Shown here: piece by piece, positions 17,803 through 29,123 of the stretch
Position numbering within the stretch: the stretch's first letter is position 1
How the letters are laid out: every line of letters begins with the position of its first letter
NCBI GenBank assembly: GCA_963789025.1
Contig: CAWBIT010000007.1
Location: 248,001-312,000, forward strand
Source: AP-15 sp963789025
GTDB taxonomy: Bacteria > Pseudomonadota > Alphaproteobacteria > ATCC43930 > CGMCC-115725
DNA: 64,000 bases
Reading direction: 5' to 3'
Program-made: the position numbers and the translations under genes
Notes under the pieces: model-generated
Told to the model about the DNA's origin: nothing
Databases searched by the model: none
What the model saw: only the letters and a program-made list of their open reading frames with translations

Positions 17803-18258
17803 ATGCTGCGTCAGGCCTTCAGGGACCGGCTGAAGGAAGCGATGAAGGCGAGGGATTCGCGCACGGTTTCGACTGTTCGATTAATCCTGGCGGGTCTGAA
17901 GGACCGGGACGTGGCCGAGCGCGGCCAAGGCAACCCCGACGGCTTATCCGAAAGCGAAATCCAGCGCATGCTGCAGGGCATGATCAAGCAACGCCGCGAA
18001 TCGATCGCGCTTTACCGGCAAGGCAATCGCCCCGATCTTGCGGAGCATGAAAACGAGGAGATAGCCGTCATCGAAAGCTTCCTGCCGCGTCAGCTCGACG
18101 AGGGTGAGATCGAAGCGGCTGCGAAGGCCGCGATCAGGGAGACCGGCGCAACGGCCACGAAGGATCTCGGAAAGGTGATGTCGTCGTTGCGCGAGCGCCA
18201 CGCCGGCGTCATCGATCTCGGCCGCGCCGGTGCAATCGTCAGGCGGCTGCTGGGATGA
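17803..18258 (+). CDS. GatB/YqeY domain-containing protein
   Basis: A 151-residue protein of the YqeY family, resembling the tail domain of GatB, the tRNA-dependent amidotransferase subunit. The family motif ILAGLKDRDVAERG, then GMIKQRRESIALYRQGNRPDLAEHENEEI and VIESFLPRQLDEGEIE, is complete. It is thought to have a tRNA-related role, but this is not established. It lies upstream of dnaG and rpoD on the same strand, which is the usual alphaproteobacterial order, but a repeat-rich gap of 320 bp separates it from dnaG. Confidence 0.92.
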   Translation: MLRQAFRDRLKEAMKARDSRTVSTVRLILAGLKDRDVAERGQGNPDGLSESEIQRMLQGMIKQRRESIALYRQGNRPDLAEHENEEIAVIESFLPRQLDEGEIEAAAKAAIRETGATATKDLGKVMSSLRERHAGVIDLGRAGAIVRRLLG

Positions 18259-18356
18259 CGCAAATCGGACGCCATCTGGGGGGAATGGTCGAGTGAGGGG
18301 GAACATAGATCTGAGGTGCGGTGCTGACCCGCTCCACCCGCTAGAATGCGGCGCTA

Positions 18357-18490
18357 CCCTCACCCACCAAGCCCTCCGGGCTTGGTCCCTCCTCTCCCGC
18401 GGTGCGGGAGAGGAGCTTTGTGCTGAATGCGTCGTGGCCCCTCTCCCGCCCTGCGGGAGAGGGTGCCGAGCGCAGCGAGGCGGGTGAGGG
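18357..18490. repeat. REP/BIME-like palindrome cluster between yqeY and dnaG
   Basis: Outer arms CCCTCACCC (18357-18365) and GGGTGAGGG (18482-18490) enclose three perfect hairpins: 18366-18386 (ACCAAGCCC stem), 18391-18413 (CCTCTCCCGC stem, loop GGT) and 18439-18463 (CCCTCTCCCGC stem, loop CCT). It matches the type of intergenic palindrome scattered in many proteobacteria and may end yqeY transcription. Confidence 0.75.
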
Positions 18491-18579
18491 TCTTGCAGAG
18501 GCCGAGGTTTTTTTACAGCGTGGTGGGCGCGCGGCGCGGTGGTCGTCTCTCACTCCGATGGGCGGAGAGGAGACGATAA

Positions 18580-20373
18580 GTGACGTTTCCGCCGAGCTTT
18601 CTCGACGAGCTGCGTAGTCGAATTTCGCTTTCCGGACTGATCGGTCGGCGGGTCAAGCTGGTCCGCCGCGGGCGCGAGTTTGCGGGATTGTGTCCGTTTC
18701 ATCACGAGAAAACGCCGTCTTTCTACGTCGTCGAGGACAAATCCTTCTTTCATTGCTTCGGCTGCGGCGCTCATGGAGATCTGATCGGGTTCGCGATGCG
18801 GGCCGACAATCTCGACTTCATCGAAGCCGTCGAGAAACTGGCGGGGGAGGCGGGGCTGGCTGTCCCGCAGGCGACGCCGCAAGAGCGGGAACGGGCACAG
18901 CGGCAGAAAACATTGCTCGAAGCGACCGAAGCCGCCGCAGCTTTTTACGAGGAGCGGTTGTGGGCGCCTGCCGGGGTGCGCGCACGCGAGTATCTGCAAG
19001 GGCGCGGGCTCGATCCGCAGACGATCCGGCGCTTCCGTCTGGGTTGGGCGCCAGACGATCGCCAGGCGCTGCGGCGCGCCCTCAACCCCGAATTTTCCGA
19101 TCCGCTGCTGATCGAGGCCGGGCTGCGGCGCCGACCGGCTGAGGGGGAATCCTCGGATTATTTCCGCAACCGCCTGATGTTTCCGATCAGCGACCGCGCC
19201 GGCCGGGTCATCGCCTTTGGCGGCCGGGTCCTCGGCGATGGGCAGCCCAAATATCTGAACTCGCCGGACAGCCCGCTCTTCGAAAAAGGACGGGTTTTGT
19301 ACGGTTGGTCGGCGGCGCGGGCGGCTATCATCCGAGATGGAGAAGGTGGCGCCCCGGGGGCGATCGTCACCGAAGGGTACATGGACGTGATCGCGCTTCA
19401 CCAGGCGGGCTTCGCCACAGCAGTAGCACCGCTCGGAACCGCGCTGACCGAATTCCAGCTGCGTGAGCTTTGGCGCCTCGCGCCCGAGCCGTTCCTGTGC
19501 TTCGATGGCGATGCAGCCGGACAAAACGCCGCCCTTCGCGCACTGCATCGGACCCTTCCCCTGTTGCGTCCTGGCTACAGTCTTCGATTTGCGATCCTGT
19601 CCTCCGGCGAAGACCCCGATTCGATGATCCGCGCCGGGGGGCGATCGGTTTTCGAGCAAGTCCTTACGGCAGCTCGACCGCTCGCGGACATGCTATGGGA
19701 CTCCGAAGTGCGCGGGGTTCCGCACGATACGCCAGAGCGGCTTGCGGGAATTCGGAGCCGGCTGCTGGCACACGTTAAGAGCATCTCGGACCAGACGGTA
19801 CGTGACGAGTTTGAGACGCTGTTCAAAGAACGCTGCAATCCATGGCACGCGCGGCGTAAAAGTCTCCGCACGCTACCAAGCAGGGCGGTCCGCGACGGAC
19901 CGGAGCCTCCACCCCGCTCTGAAAGAAGAATTCAGCGGGAAAATCTGCTCCGGATGATTTTGCTTTTCCCTTGCCTGATCGATCAATTGGCCGAGGAACT
20001 AGCAGCACTCGAAATCCCCGAACCGGATCTCGATAGCCTGAGACGGCAAATTTTAGAGCTGGATGCTGCCGGATCGGGGCTTGACGCCCACGCATTCCAA
20101 CAACACCTTGTCAAGAACGGGCTTGCGGCGACCGTAGAAAGACTACTTTTGCCTTCGGTCGACACAACTTTCCTGGTCCGGTGTTCCGACCCGGTCTCCG
20201 CGCGCAAGGAGTGGGTCCGTGTGACCAGGATGCTCACGGGAGGCGATCGCTGCGCTTTGGCCGAAGCCACGGACGACCTGATCAGCGACATCTGCCCGGA
20301 GAGCTGGGAACGGTTTTTGGCTGCCAGGGAAAGAGCCCTGCACGAGGGGTCGCGGGGTGAGGACGAGACCTGA
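18580..20373 (+). CDS. dnaG: DNA primase
   Basis: Synthesises RNA primers at the replication fork. The protein has 597 residues and starts at GTG with a strong GGAGAGGAG site upstream. The N-terminal CHC2 zinc finger is LCPFHHEKTPSFYVVEDKSF then FHCFGCGAHGDLIGF. The catalytic TOPRIM core shows EGYMDVIALHQAGFATA and FLCFDGDAAGQNAALRAL. The C-terminal helicase-binding region is divergent, as is normal. It precedes rpoD on the same strand (the usual macromolecular-synthesis order), with an intergenic gap of about 107 bp. Confidence 0.97.
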   Translation: MTFPPSFLDELRSRISLSGLIGRRVKLVRRGREFAGLCPFHHEKTPSFYVVEDKSFFHCFGCGAHGDLIGFAMRADNLDFIEAVEKLAGEAGLAVPQATPQERERAQRQKTLLEATEAAAAFYEERLWAPAGVRAREYLQGRGLDPQTIRRFRLGWAPDDRQALRRALNPEFSDPLLIEAGLRRRPAEGESSDYFRNRLMFPISDRAGRVIAFGGRVLGDGQPKYLNSPDSPLFEKGRVLYGWSAARAAIIRDGEGGAPGAIVTEGYMDVIALHQAGFATAVAPLGTALTEFQLRELWRLAPEPFLCFDGDAAGQNAALRALHRTLPLLRPGYSLRFAILSSGEDPDSMIRAGGRSVFEQVLTAARPLADMLWDSEVRGVPHDTPERLAGIRSRLLAHVKSISDQTVRDEFETLFKERCNPWHARRKSLRTLPSRAVRDGPEPPPRSERRIQRENLLRMILLFPCLIDQLAEELAALEIPEPDLDSLRRQILELDAAGSGLDAHAFQQHLVKNGLAATVERLLLPSVDTTFLVRCSDPVSARKEWVRVTRMLTGGDRCALAEATDDLISDICPESWERFLAARERALHEGSRGEDET

Positions 20374-20480
20374 CCCGACGGCACCCTCGCCGAAAATTGT
20401 CGGCCGCCCGAGGTCGGGCTGCCTTCGTATTCGTGCCCTGACTTGTGGCGCGACGGTGGATCCTCTTTAGGGATGGTGGA

Positions 20481-22508
<2,028 letters not shown>

Positions 22509-22530
22509 TGCCGAATGCCGCTTACGTTGC

Positions 22531-22594
22531 CGTCACCCCCCGGGCTTGACCCGGGGGTCCAAGGATTGCCGGGTCAAGCCCGGCAATGACGACG
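22531..22594. repeat. CGTCA/TGACG palindromic repeat after rpoD
   Basis: CGTCACC... then CCCCGGGCTTGACCCGGGG (22537-22557), a spacer, and GCCGGGTCAAGCCCGGC (22568-22584) ending TGACGACG. Two nested GC-rich hairpins with shared GGGTCAAGCCC cores. This type is common in alphaproteobacterial intergenic regions and probably terminates rpoD. Confidence 0.7.
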
Positions 22595-22603
22595 TCAGCC
22601 GTC

Positions 22604-22680
22604 GGGCCCGTAGTTCAGTTGGTTAGAACACGCCGCTCATAACGGTGGAGTCGCAGGTTCGAATCCTGCCGGGCCTACCA
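22604..22680 (+). tRNA. tRNA with CAT anticodon (Ile2 or Met)
   Basis: A 77-nt cloverleaf: acceptor GGGCCCG pairs with CGGGCCT (one G-U), the D arm is GTTC...GAAC, the anticodon arm is CGCCG-CTCATAA-CGGTG with anticodon CAT, the T arm is GCAGG-TTCGAAT-CCTGC, and the encoded 3' end is ACCA. The GGGCCCG acceptor is closer to tRNA-Ile2, where TilS modifies the C to lysidine, than to alphaproteobacterial elongator Met (inference). The position just after rpoD is typical. Confidence 0.9.
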
Positions 22681-22775
22681 CTTGCGACTTGCGGTGCGCT
22701 TGAACGTCACGGCTTGGACAAACGGTGACGTAACACCAAGAAGATGCGGGCGACAGCGAAATCCGGCGCCACGAT

Positions 22776-25700
22776 TTATTCGCGAAGGGTCAGTCCGATC
22801 ACGACCGGCATTGCCAGCAGCACCAATGGCAGCTGCACTATAATTCCGGCGATGATCGCGATCGCGAGCGGCTGCAGCATCTGGTCGCCCGAGCCGCTGA
22901 TTGCGGCGCCGAGCGGCAGCAGCGCCAGGATCATCGCCAGCGTGCTCATCGTGATCGGCCGCAGCCGGTTGAACGCGGCTTCCTGAAGCGCCTGGCGTGC
23001 CGGCATGTCGCGCTCGAGCGCCTGATACTCGGAAACGAGGAACACCGCCATCTCGGTCGCGATGCCGATGATCATGACCATCCCCATCATTGCGGTGATG
23101 TTGAGTTCGACCCCGGTCAGCCACAGGCCGACAAACACCGCGCTGGTCGAGATCAGTGAGCTCACGATGATGATGACCGGTATCCAGAACCGCTCGTACA
23201 GGAACAGCAGCAGGATGACTTCGCCGATCGCGGCGGCGGCGAACACCCGGATCATGCCGTGCGCAGCCATTTGTTGCTGTTTATAGGCGCCACCGGTTTG
23301 GTAGTAGACGTTGGGCGGCAGAAAACCGGGCCGGTTGACGATCGTCTGCACGGCCGCCGCGGTCGATCCCAGATCGTGGCCGCCGCCGATCTGCGCCGTC
23401 ACCGCGACCACCTGCGCGAGGTTGTCGCGGGTGATCTCCGGCTGGCCGGCGATGAAACGAACCTGCGCGACGGTGCCGAGTGGAAAGATATGCCCGTCCG
23501 GCGCCCGAATTGTCAGGTCGGGAAGCTGGTCCTTGTACATCCGCTCGTTTGGCGGATCGAGCCACAGCCTTACCCCGACCGGCTGCACGGCGCCGAGATA
23601 GTTCGTGACCACCATGCCGTTCAGGTAATGGTAGAGCTGAGTCTCGATCTCCGCCGGAGTGACGCCCGCCATAGCCGCCGCCGCGGGGTCGACGTGAATG
23701 TCGAGCGCGTCGCCGGCCGGCACGACGCCGTTGTTGACCGAAGCGGGCTCGATCCCCGGCACGTTTGCAATCGCCTGCGCGACTTTTTCGGCGACGCTTG
23801 GCAAGACCGTGGGGTCCTTGGCGTTCAGCTCTATGACGATTGGCTGCCGCCGACCGACCATGTCGCCGATCATATCGTCGAGCAATTGGTGGGTATCGAA
23901 ACTGATGCCCGGCACCTGGTCGGTGATCTTGGTCGTGATCTCGTCCATGACGGTCCAGATCGGCGGCCGCTTCGAGGGAGCGGCCAGGCGGACAAAGAAA
24001 TCGCCCTGATAGCTCTCGGTAAGGTCGCCACCGAGCCCGGCGCCGGTGCGGCGCGAGAAGGTGTAGACATCGGGGTCTTTCTTCAGAATCGCCTCGACCT
24101 GTTCCAATTCGCGGTTGGTTTCGGTCAGTGAGGTGCCGGGCGAGGTGTGGTAATCGAGCACAAATCCGCCTTCGTCCATTTTCGGCAGAAAGCCGGTGCC
24201 GACGCGGCCATAGGCGAAATAGCCGGCCCCGACAAGGACGACGACGGCGAGCGCGACAAGCAACGGATGCGCGAAGAGGCCGCGCAGCAGGCGGCCATGT
24301 GTACGCCGCAGCCAGGTCTCGCGGCCGTGCTGCGGATCCTCCCACTTCGTAAAATCGATGATGCCGCGCGCCAGCAGCGGGACCGTGAAGGTGGTCAGCA
24401 GGTAGGAGATGACGAGGGCCGAAGCCATCGTCATCGCGAGAAACTGGAAGAACGCGCCGGTGACCCCGGACAGAAAAGCGAGCGGCAAAAAGATGATGAT
24501 CGTCGCGAGGCTCGACCCCAGCAGCGGCGAAAAGAATTCGCGTGCCGCGAGCAATACCGTCCCCTGCGGCTCGGCGATGCCGGGTATGCCGGCGCGTCGG
24601 GCAATGTGCTCGATCATGACAATGACATCGTCGATCAGAAGACCGATCGCAGCAGCGATGCCGCCCAACGTCATGATGTTGAAGCTCATCCCCATGACGG
24701 TGAACAGCAGGATGGTGATCAGCACCGACAGCGGCACCACCATCATCGCCACCAGCATCACGCGCCAGTTGCGCAGAAATCCGAAAACAACCAGCGCGGC
24801 GAAGATCAGCCCGATCCCGATCGCCTCCTCGACCGCGCTGATCGAAGAGCGGACGAGCTCTGTCTGATCGTACCATTTGTAGAGATTGACCGATTTCGGC
24901 TGCGTTTTCATGAACCCGTCGAGTCGCTGTTGCACCTCGTTCCCCAGCGTCAGCGAGTCGGCGTTGTCCTGCTGGTACACATCGACCGTAACCGCGGGTC
25001 GGCCGTTCTCATCGACCAACAGCCATTGGGGCACCGATCCCATCGTGACCTTGGCCATGTCGCTGAGGCGGACGATGCCGCCCGCCGCATTGCGCAATTT
25101 GACGTTGCTGACCGAGGCGACCGAGGTGAACGCGTTGCTGCTGACCGTCAGATACAATAGGTTGTTGTCTTCGAGCCGGCCGACCGCCTTGAGCGTATTG
25201 GCCGCCGAGACGGCGTTGGTCACGTCGGCAAGCGTCAGGCGAAACTCTTCGAGCTTGTGCGGATCGATCGCGACCTCGACTTCCGGCGTCTCACCGCCCA
25301 GCACACCGGTCCGCCGGATGCCGGGGATGCCGGTCAACAGCGGCACGATTTGATACTCTGCCAGCCGGCGCAGTTCGGCCGGCGACACCTCCTTTGAAAT
25401 CAGCGCGTACGAGACGAACGGCATGATTGCGTTCGGGCTCATCTGCAAGGCCAGATAGCTTGTGCCGGGCGGCAGCTTCGGCAGCGCCTCGGCGATTGCG
25501 GCATTCACGCTCAGCAGCGCCTGCTGCATATCCGACCGCCAGGGAAAATCGACGAAGATCTCTGCCGATCCGCGCGATGTAGTGGAGGTGATACCGGTCG
25601 CGCCCGGCACCGCCCGCGCCACTTCTTCGAGCGGCTCGGTGACCTCGATCAGCATCTGCTTGGCAGGCATGCTGCCGCTGTCGATCGTAATGCGAATGCG

Positions 25701-25829
25701 CGGGAAGCTGACAGTCGGGAAAAGTCCTATCGGCAGCGTCATCGCCGCATAGGCTCCGGCAAGAGCAAGCGTGAAGGCAACAAAGAGGAGCGAACGGCGG
25801 TGATGCTCGATCCATCCGACAAAGCTCAT
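22776..25829 (-). CDS. RND efflux permease (AcrB/MFP-linked type)
   Basis: A 1017-residue inner-membrane proton-driven efflux pump. It opens MSFVGWIEHHRRSLLFVAFT, has LPIGLFPTVSFPRIRITIDS after the first membrane helix and a TM4 proton-relay motif GLLIDDVIVMIEHIARRAG with the two Asp, and ends in paired helices near GLTLRE. Two large periplasmic loops lie between TM1-2 and TM7-8, with 12 predicted spans. It overlaps the adaptor gene by 4 bp (ATGA) and is the last gene of a minus-strand three-gene operon. Substrate is unknown: heavy metal, drug or organic acid, with the divergent two-component system the likely regulator. Confidence 0.95.
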   Translation of the reverse strand: MSFVGWIEHHRRSLLFVAFTLALAGAYAAMTLPIGLFPTVSFPRIRITIDSGSMPAKQMLIEVTEPLEEVARAVPGATGITSTTSRGSAEIFVDFPWRSDMQQALLSVNAAIAEALPKLPPGTSYLALQMSPNAIMPFVSYALISKEVSPAELRRLAEYQIVPLLTGIPGIRRTGVLGGETPEVEVAIDPHKLEEFRLTLADVTNAVSAANTLKAVGRLEDNNLLYLTVSSNAFTSVASVSNVKLRNAAGGIVRLSDMAKVTMGSVPQWLLVDENGRPAVTVDVYQQDNADSLTLGNEVQQRLDGFMKTQPKSVNLYKWYDQTELVRSSISAVEEAIGIGLIFAALVVFGFLRNWRVMLVAMMVVPLSVLITILLFTVMGMSFNIMTLGGIAAAIGLLIDDVIVMIEHIARRAGIPGIAEPQGTVLLAAREFFSPLLGSSLATIIIFLPLAFLSGVTGAFFQFLAMTMASALVISYLLTTFTVPLLARGIIDFTKWEDPQHGRETWLRRTHGRLLRGLFAHPLLVALAVVVLVGAGYFAYGRVGTGFLPKMDEGGFVLDYHTSPGTSLTETNRELEQVEAILKKDPDVYTFSRRTGAGLGGDLTESYQGDFFVRLAAPSKRPPIWTVMDEITTKITDQVPGISFDTHQLLDDMIGDMVGRRQPIVIELNAKDPTVLPSVAEKVAQAIANVPGIEPASVNNGVVPAGDALDIHVDPAAAAMAGVTPAEIETQLYHYLNGMVVTNYLGAVQPVGVRLWLDPPNERMYKDQLPDLTIRAPDGHIFPLGTVAQVRFIAGQPEITRDNLAQVVAVTAQIGGGHDLGSTAAAVQTIVNRPGFLPPNVYYQTGGAYKQQQMAAHGMIRVFAAAAIGEVILLLFLYERFWIPVIIIVSSLISTSAVFVGLWLTGVELNITAMMGMVMIIGIATEMAVFLVSEYQALERDMPARQALQEAAFNRLRPITMSTLAMILALLPLGAAISGSGDQMLQPLAIAIIAGIIVQLPLVLLAMPVVIGLTLRE

Positions 25830-26920
25830 TTGCCAGTCCCTTGTGCGTTTGCCTCCCGGATCCTCATGCCGTCGGTGAGCTGATAATTGCCGTCGAGGAC
25901 GAGCGGCGCCGCCGGATCGAGCGGGCCCGCGATGACGTCCTTGGCCCCGTCGCTGAGCACGATCTGGACCGGCACTTGGTGGGCAAGGCCGCCGACGGCC
26001 TGCACAACGTATGGCGCACCCTGATCGTTGACGAGGATTGCCTGGTGCGGCACGACGTAGCCCTCGGCCTTTCCGACCACGATGTTGACCTGGGCCATCT
26101 CGCCGGAAAAAAAGCCGCTCGCCGGCAAACTGACATCGACCGCGACGAGGCCGGTTTTCGGATCGACAACCGAGCCGCGCAGCAGCACCTGTCCGTCGGC
26201 CGGCTGCCTCTCGCCGAGCGGCACGACGCTGGCCGCGTCGCCGGTTTTGATCGCAACCGCCTCGCTCGGCACGACGCCGGCGTGCAGCACGAGTTCGCTC
26301 GGCCGTGCCAGGTCGAGCAACGCCGCGCCCTGCGCGACAATCGCCCCCAAACTAGTCGAGACGGCGGTTACTATCGCCGGGAACGGCGCCCGCAGGGTCT
26401 GTGGACCGCCGGCCCCCTCGCTCTTTAGCGCGGCGAGCGTGGCCTGCGCATCGGCGGCCGCTTTCTCCGCGGTGGCGACCTGCTGGCGGGTAGCCAGATG
26501 CTGCCCGAGGAGTGTTCGCGTCCGCTGCACCTCCTCGTTGGCCGCCTGCAACGCGGTGACTGCCTGGGTGTAAGAGGCCGCGGTCGTCGGGCTGGGTCCG
26601 AGACGAAGGAGCGGCGCGTCCGCGGCGACCTGTTCGCCTGGCTTCACATAGATCGCATCGACGACCGCGGCGAACGGCGCCTGGATCGTCTGCTGCGCCG
26701 CCGGACCGGTCCCGACCATGCCGTAGGCGGTAACGATGCGCGGCAGGCTGCCCTTGTGCAACGCCGTCAGCTCGACCGCGACGCTCGGCCCCGTCTCCGG
26801 CTGCGTCTGCGGCGCGGCAAGGTCCACCGATCCGATGAGCAGAACGGCGGTGACGCCGACGACGGCAAGCGACCCCAGGAGCAACCCAACAGCAGCAAGA
26901 ACGCCGGTGCGTCGCATCAT
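25826..26920 (-). CDS. RND periplasmic adaptor (membrane fusion protein)
   Basis: A 364-residue HlyD-like adaptor linking the RND pump to the outer-membrane channel. There is a signal anchor (VLAAVGLLLGSLAVVGVTAVLL), a biotinyl-lipoyl-like barrel start PFAAVVDAIYVKPGEQVAAD, an alpha-hairpin (LQAANEEVQRTRTLLGQHLA), then RAPFPAIVTAVSTSLGAIVA. It overlaps both partner genes by 4 bp. The frame is intact. Confidence 0.94.
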   Translation of the reverse strand: MMRRTGVLAAVGLLLGSLAVVGVTAVLLIGSVDLAAPQTQPETGPSVAVELTALHKGSLPRIVTAYGMVGTGPAAQQTIQAPFAAVVDAIYVKPGEQVAADAPLLRLGPSPTTAASYTQAVTALQAANEEVQRTRTLLGQHLATRQQVATAEKAAADAQATLAALKSEGAGGPQTLRAPFPAIVTAVSTSLGAIVAQGAALLDLARPSELVLHAGVVPSEAVAIKTGDAASVVPLGERQPADGQVLLRGSVVDPKTGLVAVDVSLPASGFFSGEMAQVNIVVGKAEGYVVPHQAILVNDQGAPYVVQAVGGLAHQVPVQIVLSDGAKDVIAGPLDPAAPLVLDGNYQLTDGMRIREANAQGTGK

Positions 26921-28290
26921 CGGAGCGAGAAACGATTGATGCCTCGCGTCGGAATATCGCTGCCGATCAGGGTCTGCAAGGCTATGCGTTGCTCGATCAG
27001 TGTCTGCTCCAGCTTGAGCGTCTCGATTTCCTTGGCGAGAAGCGAGGCGTGGAGATCGACATAGCTTCGCTCGTCGAGATTACCTGCGGCATAGGCCTGG
27101 TCGGCAACATTCGCCGCCTCACGCAGCCGGCGGATGCTGTCAAGACTCCCCCGGTATTGCGCCTCAATCAGTTCTAGCTCGGTAATCAGGCGATCGGCGG
27201 CGCCGTAAGCAGTATCCAATCGTGCCTGGTATTCGTCCTGCAGTCGCTGGCGGGTTGCCCGCTCGATAGCAATATTGCCCTGATTGCGGTCAAAAATGGG
27301 CAGGCCAATCGTAAACGTAGGCCCAACCGTGAAAACGGGCGTCGTATCGTTCGTATAGTTGGGCGCGATGTTGAGCTTTGGAAATTGCTCGATGATCGCT
27401 TGCCGCAACTTTTGCTCCTCTGTCTCATAGCCGGCCGCGAGGGCGAGCAGATCCGGTCGCCGCCGTGCCAAATCGCGCAGGATTCCCTTCAACTTTGCGG
27501 CGTCGATAGCGGTCACCGATACTCGATCGAGCAGGCGGAGCTGTACTTCGGGTGTTAGGCCGAGGAGCGCATTCAAATCGTGCCGGTTTTTCAAGATCAA
27601 CTGCTCGGTGTCGTGCAGCTGGGTTTCGACGGCTTGAAGGGCGGCCAAATCGCTGACAACAGTCGGCAAGGTCTCGTTCCCTTGCTGCATGGCGATATTG
27701 GAGGTTTGATAGCGGTCACTGAAGAGCTTTCGGTATTGATCGATCACCGCGCGTTGACGCTCGAGCTCGACGGCCCGCGTGAACAAGGTGCGGGCCTGGC
27801 TGACGATTTGCCACTCCTGCCATAGAAGGTTCAGGCGGACGCTACGCTCATTCGCCGAGGCCGCGCGCCGGCGCGCGGATCGGGTCAGGAGCGGCACGAT
27901 GTCCTCGCCGAGGGTTGCGCTTACCGAACCTGTGGTCGCCCCCACTCCACCGAGCAGGGCTCCATACCCAAAGGCGAACGACGGATTCGGCAGCAAACCG
28001 GCCGCGAATGCCTGAGCCTCGGCGACGCCAACCTGATCCCGCATCGCTTTCAGATCGGGATTGTTGACGACAGCGATCATCGCGACCTCGTCCATGTCGA
28101 GCGGCCGAGATGGGTCAAATGGATGCGTGCCGATCTCGGGCAACGGAAGATCGGACGCGGAGATTGTGAGCGAGGCAATTTCCGAGAGTAGGTCGGGATG
28201 ATTGTTGAGCGGTACCGGCTCGTAACTCTGGCAACCCTGCAATAGCAGGACCGTCACGCTCGCCCACATCAAACCATTCCGCGCGGTCAT
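26917..28290 (-). CDS. TolC-family outer-membrane lipoprotein of the pump
   Basis: About 457 residues from MTARNGLMWASVTVLLLQGCQ: a signal peptide with lipobox LLLQG|C, so it is an outer-membrane lipoprotein of the TolC/NodT type. The helical-hairpin repeats of the family appear as AIVNNPDLKAMRDQVGVAEA and later FPKLNIAPNYTNDTTPVF with GLPIFDRNQGNIAIERAT. An upstream in-frame start (28323) would add residues before the signal peptide. It is first in the operon with the adaptor (4-bp overlap) and divergent from the response regulator gene. Confidence 0.92.
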   Translation of the reverse strand: MTARNGLMWASVTVLLLQGCQSYEPVPLNNHPDLLSEIASLTISASDLPLPEIGTHPFDPSRPLDMDEVAMIAVVNNPDLKAMRDQVGVAEAQAFAAGLLPNPSFAFGYGALLGGVGATTGSVSATLGEDIVPLLTRSARRRAASANERSVRLNLLWQEWQIVSQARTLFTRAVELERQRAVIDQYRKLFSDRYQTSNIAMQQGNETLPTVVSDLAALQAVETQLHDTEQLILKNRHDLNALLGLTPEVQLRLLDRVSVTAIDAAKLKGILRDLARRRPDLLALAAGYETEEQKLRQAIIEQFPKLNIAPNYTNDTTPVFTVGPTFTIGLPIFDRNQGNIAIERATRQRLQDEYQARLDTAYGAADRLITELELIEAQYRGSLDSIRRLREAANVADQAYAAGNLDERSYVDLHASLLAKEIETLKLEQTLIEQRIALQTLIGSDIPTRGINRFSLR

Positions 28291-28445
28291 GCCCCCGCCG
28301 TGCATTCCCTCGGTCTCAACCATCGCCGATACCGGATTGTCGGATCATTTCCCCGATATTGGGAATTTGTAACTTGACCGGGATCGGCCGAGTTCCTCGA
28401 CTTACACTCGCTCCGCACATGACGAGGAGACAGGCAGGTCGCAGC

Positions 28446-29123
28446 GTGAAGATCCTTGTTATCGAAGACGACGCGGAAACCGCCGATTACGTAGCGAACG
28501 GCCTCCGCGAAGAAGGCCATCTGGTCGCGAGTGCTGCAACCGGCAATGAGGCCCTCACCACCGCGATGGAAGAGAGCTTTGACCTGCTAATCGTCGACCG
28601 AATGATCCCGGGGCTCGACGGGCTGCGGCTGGTCCGCGCCCTTCGCGCCGCCGACCGTGACATGCCGGTGCTGTTCCTGACGGCGCTCGGCGGGGTCGAA
28701 GACCGCGTCTCCGGCCTGAACGCCGGCGGTGACGATTATCTGGTGAAGCCGTTTGCTTTTTCCGAGCTCGTCGCCCGAGTTGCGGCCCTCGGCCGCCGCC
28801 CTCGTCTGGCCGTGACGGACGCGTGTCTGCGGGTATACGATCTCGAACTCGACTTATTGTCGCGGACCGCTCGCCGACGAAACGAACTGATCGACCTGCA
28901 GCCGCGCGAATATCGGCTTCTCGAATATTTGATGCGCCATGCGGGCCAGGTAGTGACCCGCACGATGCTGCTCGAACACGTCTGGGATCTGCATTTCGAC
29001 CCGCGCACCAACGTCGTCGAAACCCACATCAGCCGCCTGCGCGGCAAGCTCGACAAAGGTTTTGGCCCGGAGCTGATCCACACCGTGCGCGGCGCAGGCT
29101 ACTGCCTCCGTGGTCCTGCCTAG
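28446..29123 (+). CDS. OmpR-type response regulator
   Basis: About 225 residues. The receiver domain starts VKILVIEDDAETADYVANGL, with the phospho-accepting Asp in LLIVDRMIPGLDGL, Thr in VLFLTALGGVEDR and Lys in DDYLVKPFAFSEL. The winged-helix DNA-binding domain ends VVETHISRLRGKLDKGFG and IHTVRGAGYCL. I chose the GTG at 28446; an in-frame ATG 27 bp upstream is an alternative. It is cotranscribed with the histidine kinase (14-bp overlap) and divergent from the RND operon, so it very likely controls the pump. Confidence 0.94.
   Translation: MKILVIEDDAETADYVANGLREEGHLVASAATGNEALTTAMEESFDLLIVDRMIPGLDGLRLVRALRAADRDMPVLFLTALGGVEDRVSGLNAGGDDYLVKPFAFSELVARVAALGRRPRLAVTDACLRVYDLELDLLSRTARRRNELIDLQPREYRLLEYLMRHAGQVVTRTMLLEHVWDLHFDPRTNVVETHISRLRGKLDKGFGPELIHTVRGAGYCLRGPA

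Noticed and set aside
22776..28290. Naming the first RND operon as czcCBA or cusCBA
   Set aside because: No metal-binding Met/His cluster or CusF gene is seen; left as an unspecified efflux pump.
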